Assembly (NCBI GenBank): GCA_034231615.1
Contig: CM067306.1
Location: forward strand, 33,624,019 to 33,688,018
Origin: Meghimatium bilineatum
Taxonomy: Eukaryota > Mollusca > Gastropoda > Stylommatophora > Philomycidae
Length of the DNA stretch: 64,000 nt
Direction of reading: 5' to 3'
The notes under the pieces were generated by a model. It saw nothing but the letters and a program-made list of their open reading frames with translations. It did no database searches and was not told where the DNA came from. The stretch's first letter is position 1, and every line of letters begins with the position of its first letter. This document shows positions 41,401-43,899 of this stretch, piece by piece. A program made the translations under genes and the position numbers.

Positions 41401-42525
41401 AAATGATGACAAATGATAGGGTATTTTTGTGATTATATATTATTATTTGATTATATGAAAAACAAACCATAACCTTATCAAGGTTTAAACTTGCATTCTA
41501 ATAACAGAGAGACTGGACTTCTAACCACTCATTATTGATCTTTGTTAACAGTGGTAGTGCATTGTTAAGTACAGGCCAGTAGTATGGCAGACCAGCCATA
41601 CCAGGTTTTGAGATAACTCATTATTCACGGTTTGAAGAAAACATTCTTCCCATGGTTCACCATCAGGAAGAAGGGTACCAGGGCACATGCTCTGGGAATG
41701 TAGAGGAATGGTACCTGAGCAAGCTCAGTAGGTGATACTAGTTTCAGGTCAGCCACTGACTAGAACAGTGTAAGGAAAACCATCAAATTTTCTGTGGCAA
41801 CAAGCAGCATTACTATGGATATTATAACAGTTACCACTGCCTTGAGCTGGATGAGTACACAGAGGGCAACCTATGTCTGCATCCTCATTGATTTGATGAT
41901 CATGATCAGAACAATACGAATGGGTTGCATTCAACAAAAGTGGCTTGAGGCAGTCGAGAGGTCAAAGTTGTGATGTGTCACATTCCTATTCATGTCTGGT
42001 CATGTGGGATTTCAAGGCAGTGAAAGAGTGGGTAAGTTGGCTTGCACTGCTAGTGTCTCCAGAACAATGGATTGTGCAAACATTTTGAACAGGTACATGA
42101 AATTATTGCGGATGATGATGATTATTTTTCCATGCCCAGAATAAAGAAATTGAGATTGAAATGTAACATTTCCAAAAATGAGCATTACTATGGGCTTAGA
42201 AGAATATTTGTCAACCAACAAAGAACTTGAACAGTTAGCCACCATGTAATAATGGATACACTCAAGTTGAGAACGGAGACCCTATGAATGTATCTGGAGT
42301 GACTGCATAACAATCTGACTAACTAATTAACCATACTATGACACTGGTTAATAACTCATATCTTTTACCTTTCACTTCTCTTAAGTTCAATAACTAAAAT
42401 ATTTAATGACTAATAACTTTTTTCTACAAATAGGTGCTGGTTCCAATGATGGAAAAGTGGCTATTTGGAGCCCAAATGTGGAAACAAGTGATACAGAAAC
42501 TGGACTGAGCTCTGCTCAAGAGTAG
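1778..42525 (+). CDS. DENND3: DENND3-like gene, 3' half (12 exons, partial at 5')
   Basis: Joined exons: 1778-1872, 5553-5632, 8785-8915, 11713-11878, 14631-14827, 17579-17697, 22888-23033, 26319-26455, 29834-29955, 31464-31583, 35238-35370, 42434-42525 (1538 bases, about 511 residues plus stop). All introns are GT-AG and all phases match. DENND3 is a DENN-domain guanine nucleotide exchange factor for RAB12, linked to autophagy and membrane traffic. The linker PHenn segment has GMGRIVLTDKRLFF, and AWLKTERNCWSAL follows. The C-terminus gives seven blade signatures: LWCGMGDGKVRVFD, IWAGSHGIYIID, SASVDGLIIQWE, LWCGTWQSIIAMD, IWAGCRREGQVIVWE, MWAGTKDGTICIYN and SGAGSNDGKVAIW. This agrees with the family order of DENN, linker, WD40. 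The DENN domain lies left of the window. The assignment rests on remembered family sequence, not on a search. Confidence 0.85.
2500..3262. repeat. diverged tandem duplication, unit about 415 bp
   Basis: Landmarks of unit 1 recur in order in unit 2: ATCAAAATGTGCAGAATT (2537 and 2950), the block with ATCTAAAGTT (2721 and 3147), CAACTATTT (2773 and 3186), and TGTTTGTTGACAT (2834 and 3247). The copies differ by many substitutions and small indels, so the duplication is old. No coding frame is shared. It lies in intron a-b. Confidence 0.7.
3571..4469. mobile_element. possible TTAA-flanked non-autonomous element
   Basis: TTAA at 3571-3574 and at 4466-4469 bracket about 890 bp. The inner ends CCTTTAGCAAGCC and, on the other strand, CCTTCACCGAGCC are similar. 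TTAA duplication and CC-starting ends are typical of piggyBac. The match is imperfect and no transposase is present. The GC-richer part at 4380-4445 is unlike its surroundings. Confidence 0.3.
4466..4870 (+). mobile_element. possible piggyBac-like 5' remnant
   Basis: TTAA followed by CCCCTCAAAGCC resembles a piggyBac end. About 180 bp further on, a frame begins MAKRFESEI and continues, with interruptions, into an acidic stretch (SDLESVSL, then SDLEDIDSDDIC). That is the kind of N-terminus seen in piggyBac transposases. No catalytic domain follows before 5550. This reading competes with the element called at 3571-4469, which uses the same TTAA as its right end. Confidence 0.25.
4875..5550. other. 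intronic sequence, nothing recognised
   Basis: AT-rich sequence with no repeat shared elsewhere in the window and no coding frame, ending in the acceptor of exon b. Confidence 0.5.
5553..5632 (+). CDS. DENND3: DENND3-like exon b (PHenn start)
   Basis: The acceptor CCCAG ends at 5552 and the donor GTATTA starts at 5633. It reads VNEVTLRVSNLIKTDFGMG and then RIVLTDKR, with the last Arg codon split 2+1 into exon c. The segment GMGRxxLTDKRLFF is the start of the PHenn (GRAM/PH-like) fold in the DENND3 linker, a module reported to bind actin. Confidence 0.88.
5640..5935 (-). mobile_element. SINE-alpha copy, minus orientation
   Basis: It begins on the + strand with TTCTTCTTCTTC (the complement of the GAA tail), runs through GGATGGGACA and ACCTCCTTAGTC, and reaches TTCTTTGCTCCCC at the element's 5' end. 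It is nearly the reverse complement of 6055-6352. The element has no coding capacity and I found no clear pol III boxes. It starts 7 bp after the donor of exon b. Confidence 0.75.
6055..6352 (+). mobile_element. SINE-alpha copy, plus orientation
   Basis: Order of parts: GGGGAGCAAAGAATAGCA, CATGTCGTAAAAGGCGACTA, GTCCCATCCCAT, GTGTCAGGCTGAAAGG, AACGCATTCCGTTCT, GAGTTTGAGAACGAACGCAG, then a GAA tail. With the copy at 5640-5935 it forms an inverted pair about 120 bp apart. Other copies carry an extra segment (GGAAATCTAGTAGGAC) near the 3' end that is shortened here. Confidence 0.75.
6408..7288. mobile_element. non-autonomous DNA transposon with TAGGTGGGGGCAAGATGG ends
   Basis: The left end TAGGTGGGGGCAAGATGG (6408 on) is mirrored at the right by GCCATCTAGCCCCCACCTA (7270-7288). 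A subterminal CATCTTGCCC repeats the motif inside the right end. About 880 bp lie between, with no transposase frame. The ends resemble those of the element at 59708-60565, which suggests one superfamily. I do not assign it. Confidence 0.6.
7545..8165 (+). mobile_element. LINE-D fragment, decayed
   Basis: The interrupted reading VSTFKYL, MAAMARLNII, then INLFRSLVLNILLY matches the region after the RT catalytic core in the better LINE-D copy (49716-50591). Further on, KWHKLAWLGYVTKHNSLSKI at about 7909 matches its RRKLAWFGHVCRHDSLSK. The end CCCTGATGGGTTATGGGT matches the LINE-D 3' end. Many stops and frameshifts mark it as old. Confidence 0.65.
8209..8726. mobile_element. pogo/Tigger-like MITE
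   Basis: The left end CAGTGAAACCTCGGTTTTC follows TA (8207-8208). The right end GAAAACCAAGGTTTCACTT is its complement with small changes, followed by ATA. CAGTnnAACCTCGG ends and TA targets are typical of pogo/Tigger elements of the Tc1/mariner superfamily. The interior is about 480 bp with no transposase. It ends about 60 bp before exon c. Confidence 0.6.
8785..8915 (+). CDS. DENND3: DENND3-like exon c (PHenn)
   Basis: The acceptor CTTCAAG ends at 8784 and the donor GTAAG starts at 8916. The leading G completes Arg. The exon then reads LFFMKDVSNKCREIVKLRNI, KLEKVQYHSFLKPVDALL and ITEI, and ends one base into the next codon. Together with exon b it forms the middle of the PHenn segment. Confidence 0.85.
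9190..9797 (+). mobile_element. 612-bp repeat, copy 1, CCAA-type tail
   Basis: Nearly the full reverse complement of 51469-52080. It starts at TACGCATGTGGTTGC, passes CTATAGAAGCTTCATGGC-type and CTCTGTCCCGGGGTGGG blocks, and ends CTGGATCAGCAACCAACCAA. The simple-repeat tail and the variable-length target duplication of the other copy point to retrotransposition, so this is a SINE or the 3' end of an unseen LINE. No protein is recognisable. Confidence 0.7.
10150..10320 (+). repeat. dispersed repeat (as at 1195 and 17100)
   Basis: CAGTATATGTTTTCTG, CTCTCATTTT, GTAGGACA, CACAGCTGG, ATCAGT and AAAAATGTTGCA appear in the same order as at 17100-17300. Confidence 0.5.
10562..10846. repeat. near-perfect palindrome, arms 133 bp, spacer 19 bp
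   Basis: The left arm 10562-10694 and right arm 10714-10846 are reverse complements with about three mismatches. The spacer is 10695-10713. Intron transcripts through here would fold into one long hairpin. Open frames in the right arm and its flank have no recognisable product. Confidence 0.92.
11461..11502 (+). ncRNA. hammerhead-like core motif, copy 1 (degenerate)
   Basis: TTGAAAAAGGTCC, loop CATGT, GGACCGACACATTGAG. The stem GGTCC/GGACC is perfect. The layout CUGAUGA, stem II, GAAA is that of hammerhead ribozymes carried by Penelope-like elements and retrozymes, but both core strands are altered here, so activity is unlikely. Confidence 0.35.
11713..11878 (+). CDS. DENND3: DENND3-like exon d (AWLKTER segment)
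   Basis: The acceptor GTTGCAG ends at 11712 and the donor GTTAGT starts at 11879. GG completes Gly, then NKVKFSAWLKTERNCWSALI, EEMRAGKVVAEATKDFTAIG and HAVQNVLLIDAVIR, ending AG of a split Ser codon. It closes the PHenn region and starts the helical link to the propeller. The phase fits both neighbours. Confidence 0.9.
12395..12650 (+). mobile_element. diverged LINE-C-like fragment
   Basis: GGTCATGTCATTCACATG, CCAGATGAGCTTC and TTCTATGGTGAGCTA align with the LINE-C block coding GHLVRMPDHRLP and LLYGEL at 19.9-20.0 kb. Stops break the frame. Upstream 11890-12390 and downstream 12650-13130 I recognise nothing else. Confidence 0.5.
13136..13400 (-). mobile_element. SINE-alpha copy
   Basis: Reverse-strand copy: CTTCTTCTTT at the tail end, then TTCATTCTCAAACTCCTGC, GTGTCATGGTTTACAGC, CTATGGGATGGGACAGCC and AACCTCCTTAGT, towards ATTATTTGCTT. 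Confidence 0.7.
13540..14060 (+). mobile_element. LINE-E fragment, decayed
   Basis: The block coding ICYQGKIWTLTTKAKRKL and then MTWLQRILRVTIRDRI matches LCYQSQTWAMTAEDKRKL and CLHRILGILLRDRV of the LINE-E copy at 58-59 kb. The CCATGCCAAAAGAT and AAAGAGTC blocks after 13920 match its GRPxKRWITEIKE region. It is interrupted by stops. Confidence 0.6.
14060..14462 (+). repeat. unclassified repeat with CAAA tail
   Basis: Sequence after LINE-E ends with a run of CAAA units (14446-14459), the kind of tail that retroposons leave. No protein family is recognised. Its own left limit is unclear. Confidence 0.3.
14471..14578. repeat. 18-bp tandem repeat, about six units
   Basis: Unit TGTGAAACACCCATTTGA with single-base variants. 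It ends about 50 bp before the acceptor of exon e. Confidence 0.88.
14631..14827 (+). CDS. DENND3: DENND3-like exon e (pre-propeller)
   Basis: The acceptor TTCTCCAG ends at 14630 and the donor GTAAGT starts at 14828. T completes Ser, then GQDEIVSHYGKVTLAAETLC, YFTSYMAEGRHILPRD, ALQHRVDPNIGQRERKT and VIVMLYTAG, with one base of a split Arg codon left over. At 197 bp it is the longest exon here. Confidence 0.9.
15044..15268 (+). pseudogene. possible Ty3/gypsy-type gag fossil fragment
   Basis: A 74-codon frame contains a segment resembling the conserved part of LTR-retrotransposon gag (Ty3/gypsy kin), a cysteine followed by a helix and an IVTGL-type motif. No LTR, protease or polymerase is nearby, so this is at most a small broken fossil. 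LINE-E 3'-end similarity follows at about 15265-15390. The match is weak and could be chance. Confidence 0.25.
15265..15390 (+). mobile_element. LINE-E 3'-end fragment
   Basis: ACATACATGAAGCACA, then CTTCAAAGAACTCTTCTACC and TGATGCTGTAAA match the end of LINE-E copies at 16.9 and 43.2 kb. Confidence 0.5.
15900..16110 (-). mobile_element. RNase H-type LINE C-terminal fragment
   Basis: On the minus strand the frame reads QLEQSVDHLWECPTC and then IKNQEKIAAAIQ. It is similar in plan to LKERSEHLWTCPEC at the end of LINE-A but clearly another lineage. A related minus-strand piece lies at 48170-48300 (shared blocks TCTTGATTAGAAA and CATTCCCATAAGT). Confidence 0.4.
16205..16345 (-). mobile_element. 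612-bp repeat, 5' fragment
   Basis: Matches 51945-52080: GATGACGTGCCATGAAGC, TTCTATAAGAAGATAACCTC, GCATGTCATCTACTAAGG, then GAGACCCAGAGAC. Confidence 0.65.
16830..17010 (+). mobile_element. LINE-E 3'-end fragment
   Basis: The frame reads RPCKRWITEIKEFMKTNIY and then ISRESFYR with a stop. This is the C-terminus shared with copies at 33.9 and 59.3 kb. The region just before it (16770-16830, KSKRGRKIPREKMLD) looks like a different LINE. Confidence 0.6.
17100..17300 (+). repeat. dispersed repeat with a 43-bp local duplication
   Basis: Same family as 10150-10320. The block TTTTCTGGTGTCAATACAAA to AAAGCTCTCATA occurs twice head to tail (17119-17205). The repeat ends GCTAAAGGATTAA, where the next element is inserted. 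Confidence 0.6.
17304..17517. mobile_element. piggyBac-type MITE, TTAA target duplication
   Basis: TTAA at 17300-17303 and 17518-17521 flank inverted ends: CCTCTTAGCTGCAGAGG on the left and, on the other strand, CCCTGTAGCTGTGGAGG on the right. Both continue into ATTCTTAAGGATA. It is 214 bp long and non-coding. The element ends 61 bp before exon f. Confidence 0.7.
17579..17697 (+). CDS. DENND3: DENND3-like exon f (WD40 blade 1)
   Basis: The acceptor GTGCAG ends at 17578 and the donor GTAAC starts at 17698. GG completes Arg, then SYNSIPPRLWCGMGDGKVRV, FDATIWVLEESIIQ and TKNTV, phase 0. LWCGMGDGKVRVFD is a WD40 strand pair and opens the propeller. Confidence 0.92.
17815..17915 (+). mobile_element. 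LINE-B 3'-end fragment
   Basis: CTGGAGAAGACCAGGAGC, TTTGTCCTGGCAAC and CTGAATGCAGAAGAAGA match the LINE-B end at 26115-26198. Confidence 0.6.
18838..19455 (+). mobile_element. LINE-D fragment
   Basis: It starts at the catalytic-site end (TTTGATGATATCAATCTCTT, cf. FADDIDLI) and carries a 129-codon frame: QNYGMEIGIDKSKILISSET, EVVITYQYLGLQ and RLLVLSVLLYGCESWTL. After a frame change the text RVWFGHIMKHNSLSKI follows. It stops abruptly near 19455 without the usual 3' end. It is less decayed than the 7.5-kb copy. Confidence 0.75.
19478..19592 (+). mobile_element. SINE-alpha 3' fragment with the extra segment
   Basis: AACGCATGTCTGTTCTCTGG, ACTACATCC, GGAAATCTTATAGGACC, TCCAGTGGGAGTTTGAGAAT, then GCTGAAGAAGAAC. 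Confidence 0.7.
19712..20400 (+). mobile_element. LINE-C, 5'-truncated, C-terminal C2H2 finger
   Basis: An open frame runs from about 19712 to the stop at 20332. It begins inside the region after the reverse transcriptase (KVYRAVVLPVLLYASETWTV), continues IRWAGHLVRMPDHRLPK, LLYGELEKGIQSQGGQRKR and WRSKIKKSASSCEKKRN, and ends in a zinc finger CPNCPRTFTARIGLISHQR with His-His spacing of a C2H2. This layout is common in RTE-like LINEs of many invertebrates and fishes. The 3' end has the stem-loop CATCAC-TT-GTGATG (20369-20382) and then GGACGAACAACA. An intact 196-codon frame suggests modest age. Confidence 0.82.
20632..20719 (+). pseudogene. degenerate duplicate of WD40 exon g
   Basis: TTTTCCCCCAATCAGTGCTG, TTGCTGTATATGATTC, CAGATATGGGCAAGCTC and TTTATAATTGATATTGAAA align with the acceptor and first 80 bases of exon g (22880-22970). 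The reading SVLVAVYDSQIWASSHRIFI stays open. The pyrimidine tract is included, so the duplication was of DNA and not of mRNA. The exon's donor end is absent; SINE-alpha sequence follows directly. Confidence 0.8.
20720..21295 (+). mobile_element. SINE-alpha fragments with a piece of the 612-bp repeat
   Basis: 20720-20815 (GTCGAATGTGTCAGGCC, GGATAACATCCTGCTGAT), 21060-21120 (CTGCTGGAAATCTAGTAAGA) and 21238-21295 (CTACAAGAGAGACCCAGTGG) are SINE-alpha. Between them 21121-21175 (GGTTGGTTGGTGATCCAGAG) is the tail end of the 612-bp repeat in minus orientation. Confidence 0.55.
21789..22640. repeat. 26-bp minisatellite, about 33 units
   Basis: Unit GATGCCACAGTGAGCTGGTA-TCCAGR. Two positions vary in blocks (CACAG or CTCAG; CCAGAG or CCAGGG). 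The minus-strand open frames (26-residue period, three units) are a by-product of the period and are not genes. It ends about 250 bp before exon g. Confidence 0.97.
22888..23033 (+). CDS. DENND3: DENND3-like exon g (WD40 blade 2)
   Basis: The acceptor TCCCCAG ends at 22887 and the donor GTAAGT starts at 23034. It reads SALVAVGDSQIWAGSHGIYI, IDTETMNCNKTLMEHPDLVV and DIVLTHQG, plus two bases of Lys. A degenerate copy of its first half lies at 20632-20719. Confidence 0.93.
23400..23437. repeat. TA microsatellite
   Basis: Nearly pure TA dinucleotides. Confidence 0.95.
23505..23700 (+). repeat. R180 dispersed repeat, copy 1
   Basis: ACATGTTAAATAATCG, GGTTGCATAATGCCATGGTT, TGTTGGCTGGACTAAGCC and TCCACTTCA recur at 47515-47705 in the same order. 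An inverted, diverged copy is at 56340-56460. Confidence 0.65.
23855..26198 (+). mobile_element. LINE-B, 5'-truncated, RT plus RNase H plus zinc knuckle
   Basis: Target duplication AAGGAYATTGACT (23842-23854, 26199-26211, one mismatch) brackets the copy. Reverse transcriptase: FMDLSKAFDKV (motif A), QQGVPQGGVISPILF (motif B), HADDFAAW (motif C). After the 140-bp S1 insertion it continues QINLSKTVT, NPTYLGVTLDKRLTW and RPVIEYGMTAW. RNase H has YTDGSAEGA, AEAVALHQAL, FTDCRSLLESIQ and IPSHCGIMGNEKADALSKAG, so all catalytic acids are present. The end carries CPCGSG-TPEHILQDC (CCHC type). One in-frame TGA (25039-25041) and one frame change near 25445 break the frame. It is 5'-truncated and ends in GAA repeats. 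The clade is I- or Jockey-like with RNase H. Confidence 0.88.
24378..24517 (+). mobile_element. S1 short retroposon inserted in LINE-B
   Basis: Target duplication ATCCACTGCAAAA at 24365-24377 and 24518-24530. The body is GAACATTTTGTGCGCGCATT, TTGCTAGTCATTTAAAAACG, an ATT-rich middle, GGTTGAGTTTTTGGTCATCG, hairpin CGTCG-ATCA-CGACG (24485-24498), GGACGAAC, then CAT repeats. An inverted copy is at 62937-63085. There is no clear pol III box. Its 3' end resembles that of LINE-C. Confidence 0.85.
26319..26455 (+). CDS. DENND3: DENND3-like exon h (WD40 blade 3)
   Basis: The acceptor TCCACAG ends at 26318 and the donor GTGAG starts at 26456. It completes Lys, then YAYSASVDGLIIQWELQTLQ, IIKRILLPNVQSLRNMKLYD and DKLWC, plus one base of Gly. 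SVDGLIIQWE is a clear WD40 strand. Confidence 0.93.
27160..27450 (+). mobile_element. RTE-like LINE C-terminal fragment (unlettered family)
   Basis: Broken frames read KYFAHIKRHDTLLKTLLKG, then RCKWERNIMRWTGYSLTEC and RGCWRSVAA. This is the DNIKEWTG-type ending of RTE-like LINEs. A short match (GCTGAGATACAAGTGGGAGA) occurs at 793-815. Confidence 0.5.
27680..27957 (-). mobile_element. tRNA-headed SINE
   Basis: Read on the minus strand from 27957: GGAGTGCTGTAGCCTAGTTG carries an A-box-like TAGCCTAGTTGATAG. About 60 bases later ATTTCGAGCCT is a weak B box. The body has AACTGGCCACCCCATCT and ends in TTACCTTACC. A 3' fragment of the same family lies at 51185-51312 (minus). Confidence 0.6.
28012..28290 (-). 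mobile_element. LINE-A 3'-end fragment with TAAC tail
   Basis: On the + strand TTAG repeats (28012-28030) are the complement of the LINE-A tail. The rest is the reverse complement of the C-terminal domain at 37.8-37.98 kb (GGACAAGTCCATAGGTGC, CCATTACACGTTGACTG, GTCATGGAACAAGAGTC). Confidence 0.75.
28380..29545 (+). mobile_element. LINE-G (RTE-like), decayed, RT core
   Basis: Frames read LSQFGFRSGASFTGALFTLR, IFIDQKKAFDRVDRNILWDT (motif A), GARQGCMISSLHFNIYMDRI (motif B) and LLFTDDQRLI (motif C region). After breaks, KQTKEFIYLGRVFSENRKL and SKLCYQCQTWSF follow. The end HQIRWYGHLVRMDQAKYH matches the RTE-like C-terminus. It has several stops and frame changes. Confidence 0.7.
29834..29955 (+). 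CDS. DENND3: DENND3-like exon i (WD40 blade 4)
   Basis: The acceptor TTGCACAG ends at 29833 and the donor GTTTGT starts at 29956. GA completes Gly, then TWQSIIAMDFEGTLLQIFTH, SQEDSNKLLQLDCFEVFDDE, phase 0. The blade is LWC from exon h plus GTWQSIIAMD. The donor is weaker than its neighbours. Confidence 0.88.
30055..30226. repeat. 54-bp tandem repeat, about three units
   Basis: The unit starts AGTTGATAAACAGTATTTTT; unit starts are at 30055, 30109 and 30163. The three copies are almost identical, so the array is recent. Its period is 18 codons and one frame stays open, but no product is recognised. It begins 100 bp after exon i. Confidence 0.93.
30230..30600 (+). mobile_element. RTE-like LINE 3' fragment
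   Basis: GTGTAATGAGATGTTTGAGG, TGGTGGATTGGTCACATC (WWIGHI) and GAGAATGGAACCAACG match the WFGHxxRM block of RTE-like LINEs. GAGGAAGACCAAGATCAAAA follows. Frames are broken. Confidence 0.45.
30782..30890. repeat. TA, GATA and GATTA simple repeats
   Basis: Consecutive short runs of TA, then GATAG, then GATTA. No unique sequence is between them. 30891-31440 holds nothing recognised apart from a run of G at 31126-31134. Confidence 0.8.
31464..31583 (+). CDS. DENND3: DENND3-like exon j (WD40 blade 5)
   Basis: The acceptor CTTCCTCAG ends at 31463 and the donor GTAAGT starts at 31584. It reads IWAGCRREGQVIVWEVMTQK, KTVLKQECSGISVLLVFGDK, phase 0 at both ends. Confidence 0.93.
31659..32361. repeat. 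47-bp minisatellite, left part
   Basis: Unit ATCATCCACAGTGTACAGGG then ATGTGATTATAAATGTTTTA and GCACCA. About eleven regular units reach 32190, then diverged units (ATTGAATGTATTAGTACC). Further diverged units appear after 34070 and after 34404, so the array was split by the two LINE insertions between. Confidence 0.95.
32362..34070 (+). mobile_element. LINE-E, decayed, with GATA tail
   Basis: Broken frames cover the reverse transcriptase (ITFNDQEMPTTE-like motif A region near 32940, LLFADDQVLNA motif C near 33232) and the C-terminal half: GQMTHTFKNKNVNIDTKVAL, PSLCYQCQTWTMTAQDKRK and KLCKRWITEIKEAIRTSL. The element ends in GATAGATA-type repeats at 34045-34070. It lies inside the 47-bp minisatellite. 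Confidence 0.78.
33351..33455. repeat. interlocked inverted duplication in LINE-E
   Basis: Arm A 33351-33383 pairs with 33405-33437 (one mismatch). Arm B 33391-33406 (TGATTTTTGATGGAGA) pairs with 33440-33455. The middle segment is the reverse complement of A joined to the last arm, as a local template switch would produce. Confidence 0.9.
34121..34404 (-). mobile_element. LINE-F 3' fragment, CTGA tail, in the minisatellite
   Basis: Target duplication TACTTGGAAT at 34111-34120 and 34405-34414. Minus frame of 91 codons: CWTYIGHILRMKEDRIPRQA, GKIKQGRPKTTLRRTFMNEL and SLATDQQAWRTM with a stop. This is an RTE-like C-terminus. The tail is a run of CTGA (minus) at 34121-34133. The intact frame suggests it is younger than the LINE-E copy beside it. 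Confidence 0.85.
34415..35237. other. intron j-k remainder, nothing firm
   Basis: The last diverged minisatellite unit reaches about 34460. At 34700-34760 the text GAGTGAACACAGAACAAGAA resembles the GAA-tailed ends of LINE-B and SINE-alpha. Otherwise no repeat or exon is recognised. A candidate acceptor at 34569 is not needed, since exons j and k join directly in frame. Confidence 0.45.
35238..35370 (+). CDS. DENND3: DENND3-like exon k (WD40 blade 6)
   Basis: The acceptor AATGACAG ends at 35237 and the donor GTATGA starts at 35371. It reads MWAGTKDGTICIYNIKDKQL, WKTIKAHDDAVRSLCAAESR and YIMS, plus one base of Gly. AHDDAVRSL is the usual GH-like turn between WD40 strands. Confidence 0.94.
35385..35575. 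repeat. 29-bp tandem repeat, about six units
   Basis: Unit GTGTGGCTACATTCAAATGT then TATTTTGTT. Alternate units differ (GTGTAGC, GTAATT), hinting at a two-unit period. It starts about 15 bp after exon k. Confidence 0.92.
35759..38001 (+). mobile_element. LINE-A, best copy, 5'-truncated, RT plus RNase H
   Basis: Target duplication CATAAGRAAGGA (35747-35758, 38002-38013). A 450-codon frame (35879-37231) holds the reverse transcriptase: NSAPGPDGIRYDDL upstream, AIDLEHAYNRVPLDFL (motif A), PGLPQGSPLSPVLFNVY (motif B) and SYADEILVY (motif C with Glu in place of the second Asp), then MKYLGVMLDRSLSF. An overlapping second frame (37114-37779) holds RNase H: YTDGSVER, TMEILAVTKAL, LSDSMNM and VPGHAGVRGNERADRLAG, with all acids present. 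A third frame (37739-37993) gives the C-terminus LKERSEHLWTCPECND. The tail is TAAC repeats. Two frame changes are visible. Confidence 0.9.
38935..39130. repeat. dispersed repeat shared with 45425-46030
   Basis: TAGTTGAAAGAGGTG, CATCAATGTACCGATAG, TTGTTTGCAATCCA, AAACAGAACAGA and CCATTGGTCTCT occur in the same order at 45.4-46.0 kb, where an insertion splits them. The rest of 38014-39350 shows nothing recognisable. Confidence 0.65.
39355..39890 (+). mobile_element. LINE-G 3' half
   Basis: A frame reads MCYQSQTWTLAKEQERKL, CEMAYLRKTANKTRID, KYIEKQRLKLLGHL. It then breaks at a GGTTGTCG-type duplication (39630-39660) and resumes GRGRPKRQWVEEVASFLRRH. It ends with GATA units (39870-39890). Same family as the minus copy at 43900-44345. 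Confidence 0.7.
39891..41315. other. intron k-l, mostly unrecognised
   Basis: A poor minus-orientation SINE-alpha remnant is possible at 40360-40430 (GTCACCTCCTACGACATG). Otherwise AT-rich unique sequence with no coding signal. Confidence 0.4.
41318..41402 (+). mobile_element. SINE-alpha 3' fragment
   Basis: CATTCTTTGAACTACATGC, GGAAATCTAGTAGGACAG, TTGTCCTGCTATAAGAGAGA, GGTTGAGAACAAATG. Confidence 0.65.
41690..42330 (+). mobile_element. LINE-A 3' part, old copy
   Basis: Broken frames follow the RNase H and C-terminal blocks of the 35.8-kb copy: ACTATGGATATTATAACAG (MDIITV), CTCATTGATTTGATGATCAT, GGTCATGTGGGATTTCAAGG (GHVGFQG) and AATAATGGATACACTCAAG, ending CTAACTAATTAACC. It has many stops and lies just before the last exon. 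Confidence 0.7.
42434..42525 (+). CDS. DENND3: DENND3-like last exon l (WD40 blade 7, stop)
   Basis: The acceptor ACAAATAG ends at 42433. GT completes Gly, then AGSNDGKVAIWSPNVETSDT and ETGLSSAQE with TAG at 42523-42525. The blade SGAGSNDGKVAIW closes the propeller, and a short polar tail follows, as in the family. No AATAAA is obvious in the next 400 bases, so the poly(A) site is not placed. Confidence 0.92.
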
Positions 42526-42995
42526 AACAAAGCAAGAATAGATTTATTTGTTAGTAATATTAAGAATTCTGAATATAAAAACCTGTACATTGTTGCCCGT
42601 GCCTTAATCTATGAGTCTACTAATATTCATAGTGACTAGATGTTAGAACATGTTGGTCGCTTTGTTTAAATTGCATTTTTTTAGGTAAGTACCGGTAAAA
42701 TAACATTAACATTTTATTTTTAATGTACCCAACTTCTGTACACTATCTCTGTTGGTAAGCCACTAAAATCTCCACTTTTATAGTGACTTCTTATGCCAAA
42801 ATTGGATGTGCAGAGCTGAAAGGCACAAGTAAAATAGCTATGCTGTAAAACTAGCAGAACAACATACTTCACACTTTCTGGATCAAATCACATGAGTATT
42901 TGCCCTGATTATTTGGCTAACATCATAAAAATATTTGCGCTGATTGTTTGTCTCAAATAACACAAATATTTGCCCTGATTGTTTGAGAAAAATCA
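42526..42995. other. 3' untranslated and flanking sequence
   Basis: The presumed 3' UTR begins at 42526. A worn SINE-alpha copy (+) is likely at 42770-42880 (AGCTGAAAGGCAC, CTATGCTGTAAAAC). 42890-42985 holds about two and a half units of a 42-bp repeat (AATATTTGCCCTGATTGTTT). Confidence 0.45.
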
Positions 42996-42999
42996 TTTC

Positions 43000-43310
43000 T
43001 CTAAGTAACAATAAGAGACAGAATGAGAAATGATGACATCTGAAGACTAAAAAACACAATGTCAATCCTGGATTACAAATGGTTTTTACATGCTTCCAGA
43101 CTAACATTAGATAGAGCCCGTGAAAAATCATTGTTATACAGACATGATACACAGCCAGAGGCAGACCATTCAACAGATGGATTGCAGAAATAAAAGTCCA
43201 ATAAAAAAATATATATGAAGCACACAAAACAGCTGTCTCCAGAGAACACTTCTATCACTGATGCTGCAGATATAAAGGGGTAAAAAGTGAAACGAAAAAG
43301 AAAGAAGTGT
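43000..43310 (+). mobile_element. LINE-E 3' fragment, decayed
   Basis: ACAATAAGAGACAGAATGAG (NNKRQNE, cf. RDRVRNED), TGGTTTTTACATGCTTCCAG, GATGGATTGCAGAAATAAAA and ATATGAAGCACACAAAAC follow the LINE-E order. Confidence 0.6.
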
Positions 43311-43436
43311 GAGAGCGAAAATAGAAGATGAAGATAGTGAGTTGTGAACACATTACAGCAGGACAGGAAGACACCTAGACAGAGATAAAGAGTTAAATGA
43401 CAATTTTACATAGAGCAAATATGAGATAAAACAAAT

Positions 43437-43470
43437 TGATGTTTTGACCAAATGATCCTTTTCAAGATAT
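43437..43470 (-). ncRNA. hammerhead-like core motif, copy 2
   Basis: Minus strand: TATCTTGAAAAGGATC, loop ATTTG, GTCAAAACATCAATTTG. The stem GATC/GGTC uses one G-U pair. Downstream TTTTATCTCATATTT matches copy 3. Confidence 0.35.
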
Positions 43471-43899
43471 ATCTATCTACAAATCTGTAACCTGTTAAGG
43501 TCGTATAAGGGTACCATATTGGATGCATCAATACACAGAGTCCTCCAGTTATTTTTATCTTCAGCGTTGTGGTGAGTGAGAAGAAATCTAGATCTGTTCA
43601 GTCCTTGATGTTATCTGTCCCTGCTATTCTTTGTCCCCCTCTTCTTATTCAACCATTTTTTACAAGGTATGCCTACATGTCCAAACAATGCAGATTTTCA
43701 TTGTTTCACTAAAGCAATGGTTCTTGTGGACCTGCACAGATCTATATTCTATTTCTTACATATACATTTGTCTTATGCTATCTATAGGATATTTGTAGAA
43801 TTCATCTGTAACATGTGTATTTGAAGGTCTGTAATTATCACTCCATGTCTGCAGTGAGTGTCTAACTCTCACAGCCATAAAACACAATAGAAAGTACTC

